From Paracoccaceae bacterium (lineage in GTDB: Bacteria > Pseudomonadota > Alphaproteobacteria > Rhodobacterales > Rhodobacteraceae): DNA of 8,621 nt. The notes under the pieces are model-generated. The model was not told the DNA's origin, ran no database searches, and saw only the letters and a program-made list of their open reading frames with translations. Below, one piece after another: positions 1 to 6,894 of the stretch. The position numbers and the translations under genes were made by a program. Position 1 is the stretch's first letter, and each line of letters opens with the position of its first letter. The stretch lies in NCBI GenBank assembly GCA_002746395.1, contig NVXA01000004.1:136606-145226 (forward strand), written 5' to 3'.

Positions 1-132
1 CTGTTCGAACGCGCCAGCCTTGACCAGAAACTTGCCACCAAAACTTTCCGCAATCGCAACCGTCTGCGAAGCATATTCCTTATACGCCTCCAGATTGGTC
101 ACCTCGATACGCGCAATAATATAGGCGGCCAT
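1..132 (-). CDS. DUF1330-type small protein, partial (C-terminus beyond left edge)
   Basis: Only the first 44 codons lie in the window; the frame is open to base 1. The protein starts MAAYIIARIEV and contains the FGGKFLVKAG segment typical of DUF1330, a family of roughly 95-100 residue proteins with a dimeric alpha/beta-barrel (ferredoxin-like) fold and no well-established reaction. The start is the ATG at 132-130, preceded by a GAGGG ribosome-binding site (146-142, 9 bases upstream) that lies inside the last codons of the upstream gene. Only 2 bases separate it from the stop of that gene. It is about 30% identical (13 of 44 positions, counted by eye without gaps) to the first 44 residues of that neighbour, so the two look like an old tandem duplication. 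It is probably the third gene of an alaS transcript. The function is unknown. Confidence 0.85.
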   Translation of the reverse strand, partial: MAAYIIARIEVTNLEAYKEYASQTVAIAESFGGKFLVKAGAFEQ

Positions 133-134
133 CT

Positions 135-419
135 CTATACGCCCTCGACAAACGTATATTCACGATCCGCCGCAGGCAGGCCGTAAGACAAGGCTTCTTG
201 GTACTCCGGTGAATGGTAAAACGTCTTCGCCGTTTCCATATCCTTGAAGCGGATAATCACGTTACGCGCGCGGCCCTTGCCCTCCATATGAACGCATTCG
301 CCACCTCGTGCCAAAAACTCGCCGCCATATTTTGTCACCGCAGGCCCCGCAATCGCGGCGTATTTCGCGTATTCATCCGCATCATTCACATCAATATGTA
401 CCATCGCATAAACAGCCAT
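135..419 (-). CDS. DUF1330 family protein
   Basis: A complete 94-residue protein, the usual length for DUF1330. Family features seen are the N-terminal strand MAVYAMVHIDV, the YGGEFLARGG turn at about residues 31-40, the strand RNVIIRFKDM (about 52-61), and the helix with the FYHSPEYQEA motif (about 67-76). There is no signal peptide or membrane segment, so it is probably cytosolic. The fold is that of small dimeric alpha/beta-barrel proteins; no catalytic role is established for the family and none is claimed here. The start ATG at 419-417 lies 2 bases after the alaS stop. It has an excellent GGAGGG ribosome-binding site (431-426, 6 bases upstream) that sits inside the last alaS codons, so translation is likely coupled to alaS. 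It ends with TAG, 2 bases before the next DUF1330 start. Confidence 0.9.
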   Translation of the reverse strand: MAVYAMVHIDVNDADEYAKYAAIAGPAVTKYGGEFLARGGECVHMEGKGRARNVIIRFKDMETAKTFYHSPEYQEALSYGLPAADREYTFVEGV

Positions 420-421
420 GC

Positions 422-3079
422 TTAACCCTCCAGTAACTTTTCAACGGCCATAATGGCCTGTTCAGAATTTTCAGCACTCGGCCCACCGGCCTGCGCCATA
501 TCAGGGCGACCACCGCCCCCCTTACCACCAAGTGCTTCGGCGGCAACGCGCACAATATCAACGGCAGAAATATCCCCGCACAGATCATCCGTAACCCCCG
601 CCGCCACAGCCGCGCGATCACCAGTATCGGCAATCAACAGAACTACACCTGACCCGATCCGCGTTTTATGTTCATCAATAAAACCGCGCAAATCCTTGCC
701 CGAAACACCACTAAGCACCTGCGCCAAGAACGGCTTACCGCCAACTTCCTTAACACTAACCTGCGCCTTGCCGCTGCCAGCCATCGCCAACTGTTTGCGG
801 AAATTGTCCAGCTCGTTCTGCATCGTTTTGCGTTCATCCAACAACGCTTTGACGCGCTCCGGCAACAACTCCGGCGTGGTTTTCAGCACACCCGCCGCCG
901 CATCCAGCGCCGTTTCGCGCCCGGAAATATACGCCAACGCGCCCTTACCTGTCAGCGCCTCAATCCGGCGAACCCCGCTGGCGGAGGCCCCCTCGGACAC
1001 CAGCTTAAACACCCCGATATCGCCCAGATGTCGAACATGCGTACCGCCACAAAGCTCTAGCGAATAGGTGTTCTTGTCCAACCCTTTACCGCTGCCAGCC
1101 TCGATTCCCATCGAAACAACCCGAACTTCATCGCCATATTTTTCACCAAACAACGCCTGCGCACCCATTTCGCGGGCCTCGTCCGGTGTCATAATGCGCG
1201 TGGAAACAGCTGCGTTCTGACGAATATAGGTGTTCACCTCGTCTTCAACCGCTTCTAATTCTTCGCGCGTCATCGCCTTTTGATGACTAAAATCAAACCG
1301 CAAACGATCCGCTGCATTCAACGATCCACGCTGCGCCACATGCGCCCCAAGTGTATTCCTTAACGCCTCGTTAAGAAGGTGCGTTGCCGAGTGGTTCGCG
1401 CGGATCGCCCCGCGTTTTACCGGATCAACCTTCAGCTCAGCCGCCGCCCCAACCGTTAACGTGCCTTCAACAATCGTCGTCATATGGACAAAAACGCCGG
1501 TTTTTTTCTTCACATCCGTAACTTCGGCCCGCACGCCGTCCGCCAGCAACAGGCCACTATCGCCGACTTGGCCGCCGGATTCCGCATAAAATGGCGTCTG
1601 GTTCAAAACCACTTGCACGTTTTCGCCTGCGCTCGCGCTTTCCACCAAGGCGCCATCCTTGACTATCGCCAGAACCTGCCCCTCGGCCTCCTCGTCAACG
1701 TATCCGATGAATTCAGTCACACCGTGCTTGTCAGCCACGTCAAACCAAACGGTTTCATCCGCCGCCTCGCCGGACCCAGACCAAGCCGCGCGCGCTTTGG
1801 CTTTTTGCTCCGCCATCGCCGCATCAAACCCGTCTGTATCAACCGCAACACCTTTTTCGCGCAACGCATCTTGTGTCAAATCCAGCGGGAAGCCGTAAGT
1901 GTCGTACAACTTGAACGCCGTTGCACCGGGTAAATCTGCCCCATCAGCTAACCCGTCAAGTTCCGCATCCAGCAGTTTTAAACCACGATCCAGCGTTGTT
2001 TTGAACCGCGTTTCTTCGTGCAACAAGGTTTCCTCGATCCGGCTTTGCGCGTGGGTCAGTTCAGGAAACGCCTGCCCCATCTGCGCAACCAACGCCGGAA
2101 CCAGCGAATGCATCACAGGGTCTTTCGCCCCCAGCAGGTGCGCATGCCGCATCGCACGGCGCATAATCCGGCGCAAAACATATCCGCGCCCCTCGTTAGA
2201 GGGTAAAACTCCGTCGGCAATCAGAAACGAGGTCGAGCGCAAGTGATCCGCAATCACGCGGTGGTGCATCTTGCCGTCTCCATCCGGATCCGAACTGGTG
2301 GCATGTGCCGATGCCTCGATCAAATCGCGCATCAAATCCGTATCATAATTGTCGTGCTTGCCCTGCAGCAACGCGCCCAAACGCTCCAGCCCCATGCCCG
2401 TATCAATCGAGGGCTTGGGCAGATCATCCCGATCGCCATTTTCCTGCTGCTCATACTGCATGAAAACAAGATTCCAAATTTCTATAAACCGGTCCCCGTC
2501 CTCTTCTGGCGATCCCGGAGGGCCGCCCCAAATGCTGTCGCCATGGTCATAGAAAATTTCTGTGCATGGTCCGCAAGGCCCTGTTGCCCCCATCGACCAG
2601 AAATTATCATCGGTCGGGATGCGAATGATTTTGTCATCCGACAATCCCGCATATTTCTTCCAAATTGCCGCAGCGTCATCATCCGTGTGATAAACCGTCA
2701 CCAACAACTTGTCCTTGTTCAGCCCGTATTCCTTGGTCAGCAAATCCCAGGCGTAGGCGATGGCTTCTTCCTTGAAATAATCGCCAAAGCTGAAATTCCC
2801 CATCATCTCAAAAAATGTGTGATGGCGCGCCGTATACCCGACGTTGTCCAAATCGTTATGCTTGCCACCTGCGCGCACGCATTTTTGACTGCTGACGGCC
2901 TTGGTATAGTCCCGTTTTTCAAGCCCCGTAAATACGTTCTTGAATTGCACCATTCCAGCGTTGGTAAACATCAACGTCGGGTCATTGCGCGGCACTAGGG
3001 GCGAACTGTCCACAACCGTATGGCCATTCGCCGCGAAGCTATCAAGAAATGTGCTGCGAATATCATTCAAACTGGCCAT
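422..3079 (-). CDS. alaS: alanine--tRNA ligase
   Basis: Alanyl-tRNA synthetase, a cytosolic class II enzyme that joins alanine to tRNA-Ala using ATP and clears mischarged Ser/Gly. It is 885 residues long, close to E. coli AlaRS (876), and appears intact. The N-terminal catalytic domain starts with the motif 1 region (TNAGMVQFK, about 39-47) and has [12 protein letters not shown] (about 66-77); the motif 3 region is GMGLERL (about 228-234). The editing domain carries the zinc-binding HxxxH (His563, His567) and CGGTH (Cys677, His681). The C-terminal C-Ala domain ends in the glycine-rich [16 protein letters not shown] (about 851-866), preceded by a helical stretch at about 740-765. The start ATG at 3079-3077 has an AGAGGGA ribosome-binding site 7 bases upstream (3093-3087). 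It is probably the first gene of a transcript with the two DUF1330 genes. It is separated from recA by a terminator, so it likely has its own promoter. Confidence 0.98.
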   Translation of the reverse strand: MASLNDIRSTFLDSFAANGHTVVDSSPLVPRNDPTLMFTNAGMVQFKNVFTGLEKRDYTKAVSSQKCVRAGGKHNDLDNVGYTARHHTFFEMMGNFSFGDYFKEEAIAYAWDLLTKEYGLNKDKLLVTVYHTDDDAAAIWKKYAGLSDDKIIRIPTDDNFWSMGATGPCGPCTEIFYDHGDSIWGGPPGSPEEDGDRFIEIWNLVFMQYEQQENGDRDDLPKPSIDTGMGLERLGALLQGKHDNYDTDLMRDLIEASAHATSSDPDGDGKMHHRVIADHLRSTSFLIADGVLPSNEGRGYVLRRIMRRAMRHAHLLGAKDPVMHSLVPALVAQMGQAFPELTHAQSRIEETLLHEETRFKTTLDRGLKLLDAELDGLADGADLPGATAFKLYDTYGFPLDLTQDALREKGVAVDTDGFDAAMAEQKAKARAAWSGSGEAADETVWFDVADKHGVTEFIGYVDEEAEGQVLAIVKDGALVESASAGENVQVVLNQTPFYAESGGQVGDSGLLLADGVRAEVTDVKKKTGVFVHMTTIVEGTLTVGAAAELKVDPVKRGAIRANHSATHLLNEALRNTLGAHVAQRGSLNAADRLRFDFSHQKAMTREELEAVEDEVNTYIRQNAAVSTRIMTPDEAREMGAQALFGEKYGDEVRVVSMGIEAGSGKGLDKNTYSLELCGGTHVRHLGDIGVFKLVSEGASASGVRRIEALTGKGALAYISGRETALDAAAGVLKTTPELLPERVKALLDERKTMQNELDNFRKQLAMAGSGKAQVSVKEVGGKPFLAQVLSGVSGKDLRGFIDEHKTRIGSGVVLLIADTGDRAAVAAGVTDDLCGDISAVDIVRVAAEALGGKGGGGRPDMAQAGGPSAENSEQAIMAVEKLLEG

Positions 3080-3110
3080 GACTGTGTCCCTCTATTTTAC
3101 GTTAAAAAAG

Positions 3111-3139
3111 GGTGTATCGCGCGCACGGTCTCCTGTCCA
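3111..3139 (-). promoter_or_regulatory. candidate alaS promoter
   Basis: On the minus strand TGGACA (3139-3134, 5 of 6 matches to TTGACA) is followed after exactly 17 bases by TACACC (3116-3111, a weak -10). It lies between the recA terminator and the alaS ribosome-binding site, where a promoter is expected because transcription from recA should stop at the hairpin. A second, weaker option with its -35 inside the terminator loop (TTGAAG, 17-base spacer, TATGCC) cannot be excluded. This is consensus matching only. Confidence 0.35.
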
Positions 3140-3151
3140 CAGGGGGGGCAT

Positions 3152-3187
3152 AAAAACGGGCCGCTCTTTCTTCAAAAGCGGCCCGTT
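3152..3187 (-). terminator. rho-independent terminator of recA
   Basis: A perfect 11-base-pair GC-rich stem pairs AACGGGCCGCT (3155-3165) with AGCGGCCCGTT (3177-3187) around an 11-base loop. Read on the minus strand, the stem is followed by a run of five T (3156-3152, its first two bases also forming the last stem pairs). It begins 22 bases after the recA stop codon. This arrangement is a textbook intrinsic terminator for recA and separates recA from alaS. On the plus strand the stem is followed only by AAACTG, so it should act in one direction. Confidence 0.92.
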
Positions 3188-3209
3188 AAACTGTTACTGA
3201 TTACAAAAG

Positions 3210-4286
3210 CTAGTCTTCTAGAACGTCGCCATTCTTATTGGCGTTGACATCAAAATCCAAACCATGTGCAGCCCTGATTTTGTCTTCGATCTCCAGCGCC
3301 ATTTCCGGATGATCCTTCAGGAAGGTCTTGGCATTTTCACGCCCCTGCCCGATCCGCTCATCGCCATAGCTGAACCAAGATCCCGCCTTGTCGACCAGAC
3401 CAAGCTTAACCCCAAGGTCAATCAGCTCCCCACGTTTGGAAATTCCTTCGCCATACATGATGTCGAATTCGACCTGCTTGAACGGCGGTGCAACTTTGTT
3501 CTTAACCACCTTCACGCGCGTCGCATTACCAACGATTTCATCGCGGTCCTTCAACGCACCAATGCGGCGAATATCAAGACGGACCGAGGCATAAAACTTC
3601 AATGCATTGCCCCCTGAGGTCGTCTCTGGCGAGCCAAACATAACGCCGATTTTCATCCGGATCTGGTTGATGAAGATAACCATACAGTTCGAGCGACTAA
3701 TCGCCCCTGTCAGTTTGCGCATCGCCTGACTCATCAATCGTGCCTGTGCGCCCACCTGATGGTCGCCCATGTCGCCCTCAAGTTCCGATTTCGGCGTCAA
3801 GGCCGCCACCGAATCCACGACAACAACCGAAACCGCGCCGGACCGCACCAATGTTTCCACGATTTCCAACGCTTGCTCGCCACCATCGGGCTGTGAAATC
3901 AACAACTCGTCCAGATCAACGCCAAGCTTTTTCGCATAGCTCGGATCAAGCGCATGTTCCGCGTCTACGAACGCACAAATCCCGCCTTTTTTCTGCGATT
4001 CTGCAAGTACATGCAGCGCCAACGTGGTTTTACCCGAGCTTTCCGGCCCATAAATTTCAACGATCCGGCCCTGCGGCAAGCCGCCAATACCCAGCGCAAT
4101 ATCTAAACCAATGGAACCAGTCGAAGTCGACTCGATATCCATCATTGCATTGTCCTGACCCAGTTTCATAACCGAGCCCTTGCCGAAGTTACGCTCAATC
4201 TGGCTAAGTGCCGATTCCAGCGCCTTTTGCTTGTCCATATCGCGTCTCTCGCCCATATCCAGAATATTTTTCGCTGCTTTAGCCAT
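3210..4286 (-). CDS. recA: recombinase RecA
   Basis: RecA, the cytosolic ATP-dependent strand-exchange protein that forms filaments on single-stranded DNA and activates LexA self-cleavage in the SOS response. It is 358 residues and intact. Motifs seen are the Walker [10 protein letters not shown] (80-88, Lys86), the catalytic Glu110 in DAEHALD, the Walker [10 protein letters not shown] (154-162, Asp158), loop L1 at about 170-188 ([15 protein letters not shown]) and loop L2 at about 208-228, containing [14 protein letters not shown]. The numbering runs 14 residues ahead of E. coli RecA because of an N-terminal extension ([16 protein letters not shown]). I keep the ATG at 4286-4284 because AAGGA lies 8 bases upstream; the internal Met17 ([11 protein letters not shown]) lacks a comparable site but would still give a full RecA core. 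The C-terminus is short and acidic (GDVLED), as is usual. It is monocistronic, with a LexA-controlled promoter upstream and an intrinsic terminator downstream. Confidence 0.98.
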   Translation of the reverse strand: MAKAAKNILDMGERRDMDKQKALESALSQIERNFGKGSVMKLGQDNAMMDIESTSTGSIGLDIALGIGGLPQGRIVEIYGPESSGKTTLALHVLAESQKKGGICAFVDAEHALDPSYAKKLGVDLDELLISQPDGGEQALEIVETLVRSGAVSVVVVDSVAALTPKSELEGDMGDHQVGAQARLMSQAMRKLTGAISRSNCMVIFINQIRMKIGVMFGSPETTSGGNALKFYASVRLDIRRIGALKDRDEIVGNATRVKVVKNKVAPPFKQVEFDIMYGEGISKRGELIDLGVKLGLVDKAGSWFSYGDERIGQGRENAKTFLKDHPEMALEIEDKIRAAHGLDFDVNANKNGDVLED

Positions 4287-4294
4287 TATTTATT

Positions 4295-4299
4295 TCCTT
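4295..4299 (-). promoter_or_regulatory. recA ribosome-binding site
   Basis: AAGGA on the minus strand, 8 bases before the ATG at 4286, set in an A/T-rich unstructured leader. It decides between the two possible recA starts in favour of the upstream one, because the Met17 codon has no good Shine-Dalgarno match at the right distance. Confidence 0.65.
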
Positions 4300-4334
4300 A
4301 TTTCACATCTTGCCTAGTCGAGCAATCACTGCTT

Positions 4335-4363
4335 ATGTTCGCCTCTTGTTCTCATTCACTCAA
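4335..4363 (-). promoter_or_regulatory. candidate recA promoter (-35/-10)
   Basis: On the minus strand TTGAGT (4363-4358) is followed after exactly 17 bases by GAACAT (4340-4335). The -35 is good and the -10 is moderate. A start of transcription near 4328 would give a leader of about 40 bases. The placement is supported independently by the LexA box, which fills most of the spacer and overlaps the -10, a geometry that explains repression. Confidence 0.6.
4337..4351 (-). promoter_or_regulatory. LexA-binding site (SOS box) of recA
   Basis: The plus strand reads GTTC, seven bases, GTTC (4337-4340 and 4348-4351), which is GAAC-N7-GAAC on the recA strand. This direct repeat is the established LexA recognition motif of alphaproteobacteria, unlike the palindromic CTGT-N8-ACAG of E. 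coli. It lies about 50 bases upstream of the recA start and overlaps the proposed -10, so LexA binding would block RNA polymerase and recA should be induced by DNA damage. Confidence 0.9.
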
Positions 4364-4380
4364 CATGAGACCAAAACGAG

Positions 4381-4407
4381 AACATTGCAAGATAAATTTT
4401 CAATGTT
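4381..4407. repeat. inverted repeat in recA/sulfotransferase intergenic gap
   Basis: A perfect 7-base dyad pairs AACATTG (4381-4387) with CAATGTT (4401-4407) around a 13-base AT-rich spacer. It sits upstream of the recA -35 and 65 bases before the plus-strand sulfotransferase start. It could be a protein-binding site or a weak hairpin in the leader of the plus-strand gene. A second dyad, TGTTCTC (4347-4353) with GAGAACA (4378-4384), overlaps its left arm and the SOS box. The rest of the 4287-4471 gap is AT-rich with no gene seen. Confidence 0.5.
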
Positions 4408-4471
4408 ACATCTTTCTCTGTTATTGGTTACTGAATAGTAAAGGTCCGAATAATAATCTGGAAAATCGAAA

Positions 4472-5068
4472 ATGTTAATTTCACTTAATAAAAGGTTAAC
4501 ATTCCTAGCCATGCCAAAAGCTGCCTCGACGAGTATCGAGATGGCTCTGTTCCCATATTGTGACATCGCATTCATCAATAACCCACGCGTCAAACACATC
4601 CGCTATCGGCGCTATAAACGCTTTATCCTACCCTACATTGACCAATCCGGCTTTGGCCCACTGGAAACTACCTGCCTGTTTCGCGAACCGGTCGACTGGT
4701 TGTTCAGTTGGTATCGCTATCGCTCACGAGACAAAATAAAGGCAAAACCGCAAAGTACGGCGAATATGTCATTTGATGATTTCGTCTCGCGCTATATGGA
4801 CGAGGATGCAAATATTTTTGACATCGGCCGCACTTCTTTTTTTGTTATTGGTCACGACGGGATTCCGGCCGTAGATCATATCTATCGTTACGAGAACCTG
4901 CCTGCCTATACCAAATTTCTTGAATCACGATTTGAGGAAAAATTCGACTTGGAACATTTAAACGAATCTCCAAAGCGGGATTTCGCACTGTCTGCGCCAT
5001 TAAAAACGCAACTGGAACAATTTCTGACCCCCGAATATGACATATACGAGGCCGCCCGCACGACCTAA
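4472..5068 (+). CDS. sulfotransferase family 2-like protein
   Basis: A 198-residue protein that looks like a compact PAPS-dependent sulfotransferase, which would move a sulfate group from PAPS to an acceptor, here unknown. The N-terminal strand and loop RLTFLAMPKAASTSIE (8-23) match the 5'-phosphosulfate-binding loop; the usual PKxGT/S glycine is replaced by Ala18. REPVDWLFSWYRY (71-83) matches the 3'-phosphate-binding motif, with Arg71 and Ser79 in the expected spacing. VDHIYRYENL (134-143) and LNESPKR (163-169) match later conserved segments. There is no signal peptide or membrane segment. Start choice: the ATG at 4472 has only a weak GGA about 8 bases upstream, but Met14 would delete the first strand of the nucleotide-binding fold. 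From memory, short proteins of this kind recur in Rhodobacterales and are sometimes misnamed gamma-glutamyl kinase; this was not verified. It is the only plus-strand gene and is lower in GC (sampled lines 38-45%). Its TAA overlaps the cckA stop. Confidence 0.75.
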   Translation: MLISLNKRLTFLAMPKAASTSIEMALFPYCDIAFINNPRVKHIRYRRYKRFILPYIDQSGFGPLETTCLFREPVDWLFSWYRYRSRDKIKAKPQSTANMSFDDFVSRYMDEDANIFDIGRTSFFVIGHDGIPAVDHIYRYENLPAYTKFLESRFEEKFDLEHLNESPKRDFALSAPLKTQLEQFLTPEYDIYEAARTT

Positions 5069-6801
5069 GCCTCGATCTGCTCTTTCACTTTTTGCGTTAG
5101 CTCCACCAGTGAAAACGGTTTTGCCAAGAACGCCGCGTTCGGAATTTCCGGATCGCCGTCCTGAAAGGCATCCTCTGCATAGCCCGACACAAAAATAACC
5201 TTCGCATCGGGGCGAGTGCTTAACGCCTCGCGCACCCATGTTGGGCCGTTTTTGCCCGGCATCACCACGTCGGATACGAAAATATCGAACTCCTCGCCAC
5301 CCTCAAGCATATCCAATGCCTCTTCGCCCGATGATGCCTGCGTCACCGTATACCCACGCAATGCCAAGGCGCGCGCGGCGAAGGCGCGAACCGGCGCTTC
5401 ATCTTCAACTAAAAGAACACGGCCACGCCCCGTCTGGTCACTCTCGATAACTTGGGGGGCTTGTACAGGTTCGATCACATCTTCGGGTTCATCATTCACC
5501 GGCAGATAAATCAAAAACTGCGTCCCCGCCCCTTCAACACTATCCACAAAAACAAACCCGCCGGTCTGCTTAATAATCCCGTAAACGGTGGCGAGGCCCA
5601 GCCCCGTTCCTTCCCCGACCTTTTTGGTCGTAAAAAAAGGCTCGAATATTTTCGTGATTTTGTCCGCAGGAATTCCAACACCAGTATCGCGCACCTCCAC
5701 AACGACATAGTCACCGGGGTGAACAACCGCGCGGTCGCGGCGCAATTCCTTTTGCAAGGTTTCGTTTCTCGTTCGAATAACCACCGTGCCACCGTCCGGC
5801 ATTGCATCGCGCGCGTTCACCACAAGGTTCATAATAACCTGTTCAAATTGGCGTTCATCCACCCTTACGGGTTTCAAATTCGCGCCAGTTTCAGTATGCA
5901 GCGCCACCTTTTCGCCCAGCAATCGGTTCAACAAATGCGACAACTCGCACAGCGTATCATCCAGATTCAGCGATTTTGGTCGCAGCGTTTGCTTGCGTGA
6001 GAACGCCAGCAATTGCCCAATCAACGCCGCCGCCCTGTTGGAATTCTGCTTGATCTGATTCAAATCCTCGTAATCCGGTGACAAAATATCCGTGCGATGC
6101 AGCAGCAAATCCGCATGTCCCATAATCGCCGTTAAGATATTGTTAAAGTCATGGGCAATCCCGCCCGCGAGTTGCCCGACCGCCTGCATTTTCTGGCTTT
6201 GAACAAACTGGGCCTCCAGCGTTTTCAGCTCGGTTGCATCGCTCAGCACGGCCAACACCGTCGTTGCACCCCCGCGCTTCATTTTGGACATTGTAACCTG
6301 AATATACACATCCATCCCGTCGCGCCGGCACCGCGCCATTTCAGGTCGCCCAAGCCCGAACCCCTTCATGGTATCCTTCATGCGATCCCGAATGGAGCGC
6401 CCCAACCCCTCCACAATGCTATCGAGCGCTTCCCCCACCAGATCATCGCGCCCGATCAGCGCGCAGGCGGCAGCATTCACTTGAAGGATTTCGCCCGCCT
6501 CGTTCGCGTCGATCATCGGAACGGGCAGGTCATCAAATAAATCGTTTCCAATGTGGGTCGTCGTATCCGTATCGGGCATCAACGCCGTAACCACAGATTT
6601 ACGTTGTTTAGCCAATGTCATCAGGAAATAAAATACCGCACTGCCAAGTGCTAAAGACGTAATGAAATACGCTGGCGCATATTCAAGATAGATCGATAAC
6701 AACAGCAATTGCAGCAAAGCCAGCAAACCAATCGCGGCGCGGACGGTTGTCCAGTTTGCATTCACAAATGGCAGCTGATTGGTTTTTGTATCGGTTGACA
6801 T
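5065..6801 (-). CDS. cckA: hybrid histidine kinase CckA
   Basis: CckA is the inner-membrane hybrid kinase at the top of the CckA-ChpT-CtrA phosphorelay of alphaproteobacteria, controlling cell-cycle, motility or gene-transfer functions by lineage. The protein has 578 residues. Two N-terminal membrane helices (about 22-39 and 45-63) are joined by a very short loop. One PAS domain follows (about 85-195), then the DHp helix with phosphoacceptor His217 in GGIAHDFNN. The ATPase domain has an N box ([11 protein letters not shown], 325-335), G1 (DTGVGIP, 372-378), F box (EPFFTTK, 387-393) and G2 (GTGLGL, 398-403). The C-terminal receiver domain (about 461-575) has Glu466/Asp467, phosphoacceptor Asp511, Ser539 and Lys561. 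All key residues are present. It is shorter than Caulobacter CckA (about 690 residues, two PAS domains). The start at 6801 has GGGGA 4 bases upstream. No chpT or ctrA lies in the window. Its stop overlaps the sulfotransferase stop by 3 bases. Confidence 0.92.
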   Translation of the reverse strand: MSTDTKTNQLPFVNANWTTVRAAIGLLALLQLLLLSIYLEYAPAYFITSLALGSAVFYFLMTLAKQRKSVVTALMPDTDTTTHIGNDLFDDLPVPMIDANEAGEILQVNAAACALIGRDDLVGEALDSIVEGLGRSIRDRMKDTMKGFGLGRPEMARCRRDGMDVYIQVTMSKMKRGGATTVLAVLSDATELKTLEAQFVQSQKMQAVGQLAGGIAHDFNNILTAIMGHADLLLHRTDILSPDYEDLNQIKQNSNRAAALIGQLLAFSRKQTLRPKSLNLDDTLCELSHLLNRLLGEKVALHTETGANLKPVRVDERQFEQVIMNLVVNARDAMPDGGTVVIRTRNETLQKELRRDRAVVHPGDYVVVEVRDTGVGIPADKITKIFEPFFTTKKVGEGTGLGLATVYGIIKQTGGFVFVDSVEGAGTQFLIYLPVNDEPEDVIEPVQAPQVIESDQTGRGRVLLVEDEAPVRAFAARALALRGYTVTQASSGEEALDMLEGGEEFDIFVSDVVMPGKNGPTWVREALSTRPDAKVIFVSGYAEDAFQDGDPEIPNAAFLAKPFSLVELTQKVKEQIEA

Positions 6802-6852
6802 TTAATCCCCGTGGAAAATCGTAACGCTAATCGCCACTAAACCATCCTAAGG

Positions 6853-6869
6853 GTTAATATTTCGTTTAC
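6853..6869 (-). promoter_or_regulatory. possible CtrA-binding site upstream of cckA
   Basis: The minus strand reads GTAAA, seven bases, TTAAC, which is one base away from the CtrA consensus TTAA-N7-TTAA. It lies in the 87-base gap between the rsmB-like stop and the cckA start, about 55 bases before the ATG. Direct feedback of CtrA on its own kinase would make sense, but AT-rich leaders give such near matches by chance, so this is a suggestion only. Confidence 0.3.
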
Positions 6870-6878
6870 AACCTATAA

Positions 6879-6894
6879 GTGTATATCGTTACAC
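6879..6894. repeat. short inverted repeat across the rsmB-like stop codon
   Basis: GTGTA (6879-6883) and TACAC (6890-6894) form a 5-base dyad with a 6-base spacer, spanning the end of the methyltransferase gene. There is no T-run after it on the minus strand, so it is not a terminator; it could be an operator for cckA or chance. Confidence 0.25.

Noticed and set aside
453..1067. A 204-codon open frame on the plus strand opposite the alaS 3' half.
   Set aside because: Low-complexity Ser/Pro/Ala-rich translation typical of an antisense shadow; no ribosome-binding site and no family match recognised.
2243..2998. A 251-codon open frame on the plus strand opposite alaS.
   Set aside because: It lies wholly antisense to conserved AlaRS codons, has no recognisable domain, and is explained by GC-biased third positions in alaS.
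4360..4599. A 79-codon minus-strand open frame spanning the recA upstream gap.
   Set aside because: It crosses the AT-rich intergenic region and the opposite strand of the sulfotransferase start and shows no domain; its C-terminal end also runs toward the recA promoter.
5047..5074. CGAGGC/GCCTCG dyad at the cckA/sulfotransferase junction as a bidirectional terminator.
   Set aside because: The stem is only 6 base pairs with a 16-base loop and no T-run directly follows on either strand; kept only as a remark in the findings.
5452..6000. A 182-codon open frame on the plus strand opposite cckA.
   Set aside because: It is antisense to the kinase and receiver linker and the conserved ATPase motifs, and its translation resembles no protein I know.
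6802..6888. A sigma70-type promoter for cckA.
   Set aside because: TTGTAA is present as a possible -35, but no acceptable -10 follows at 16-18 bases; the gap may hold a promoter that I cannot place.
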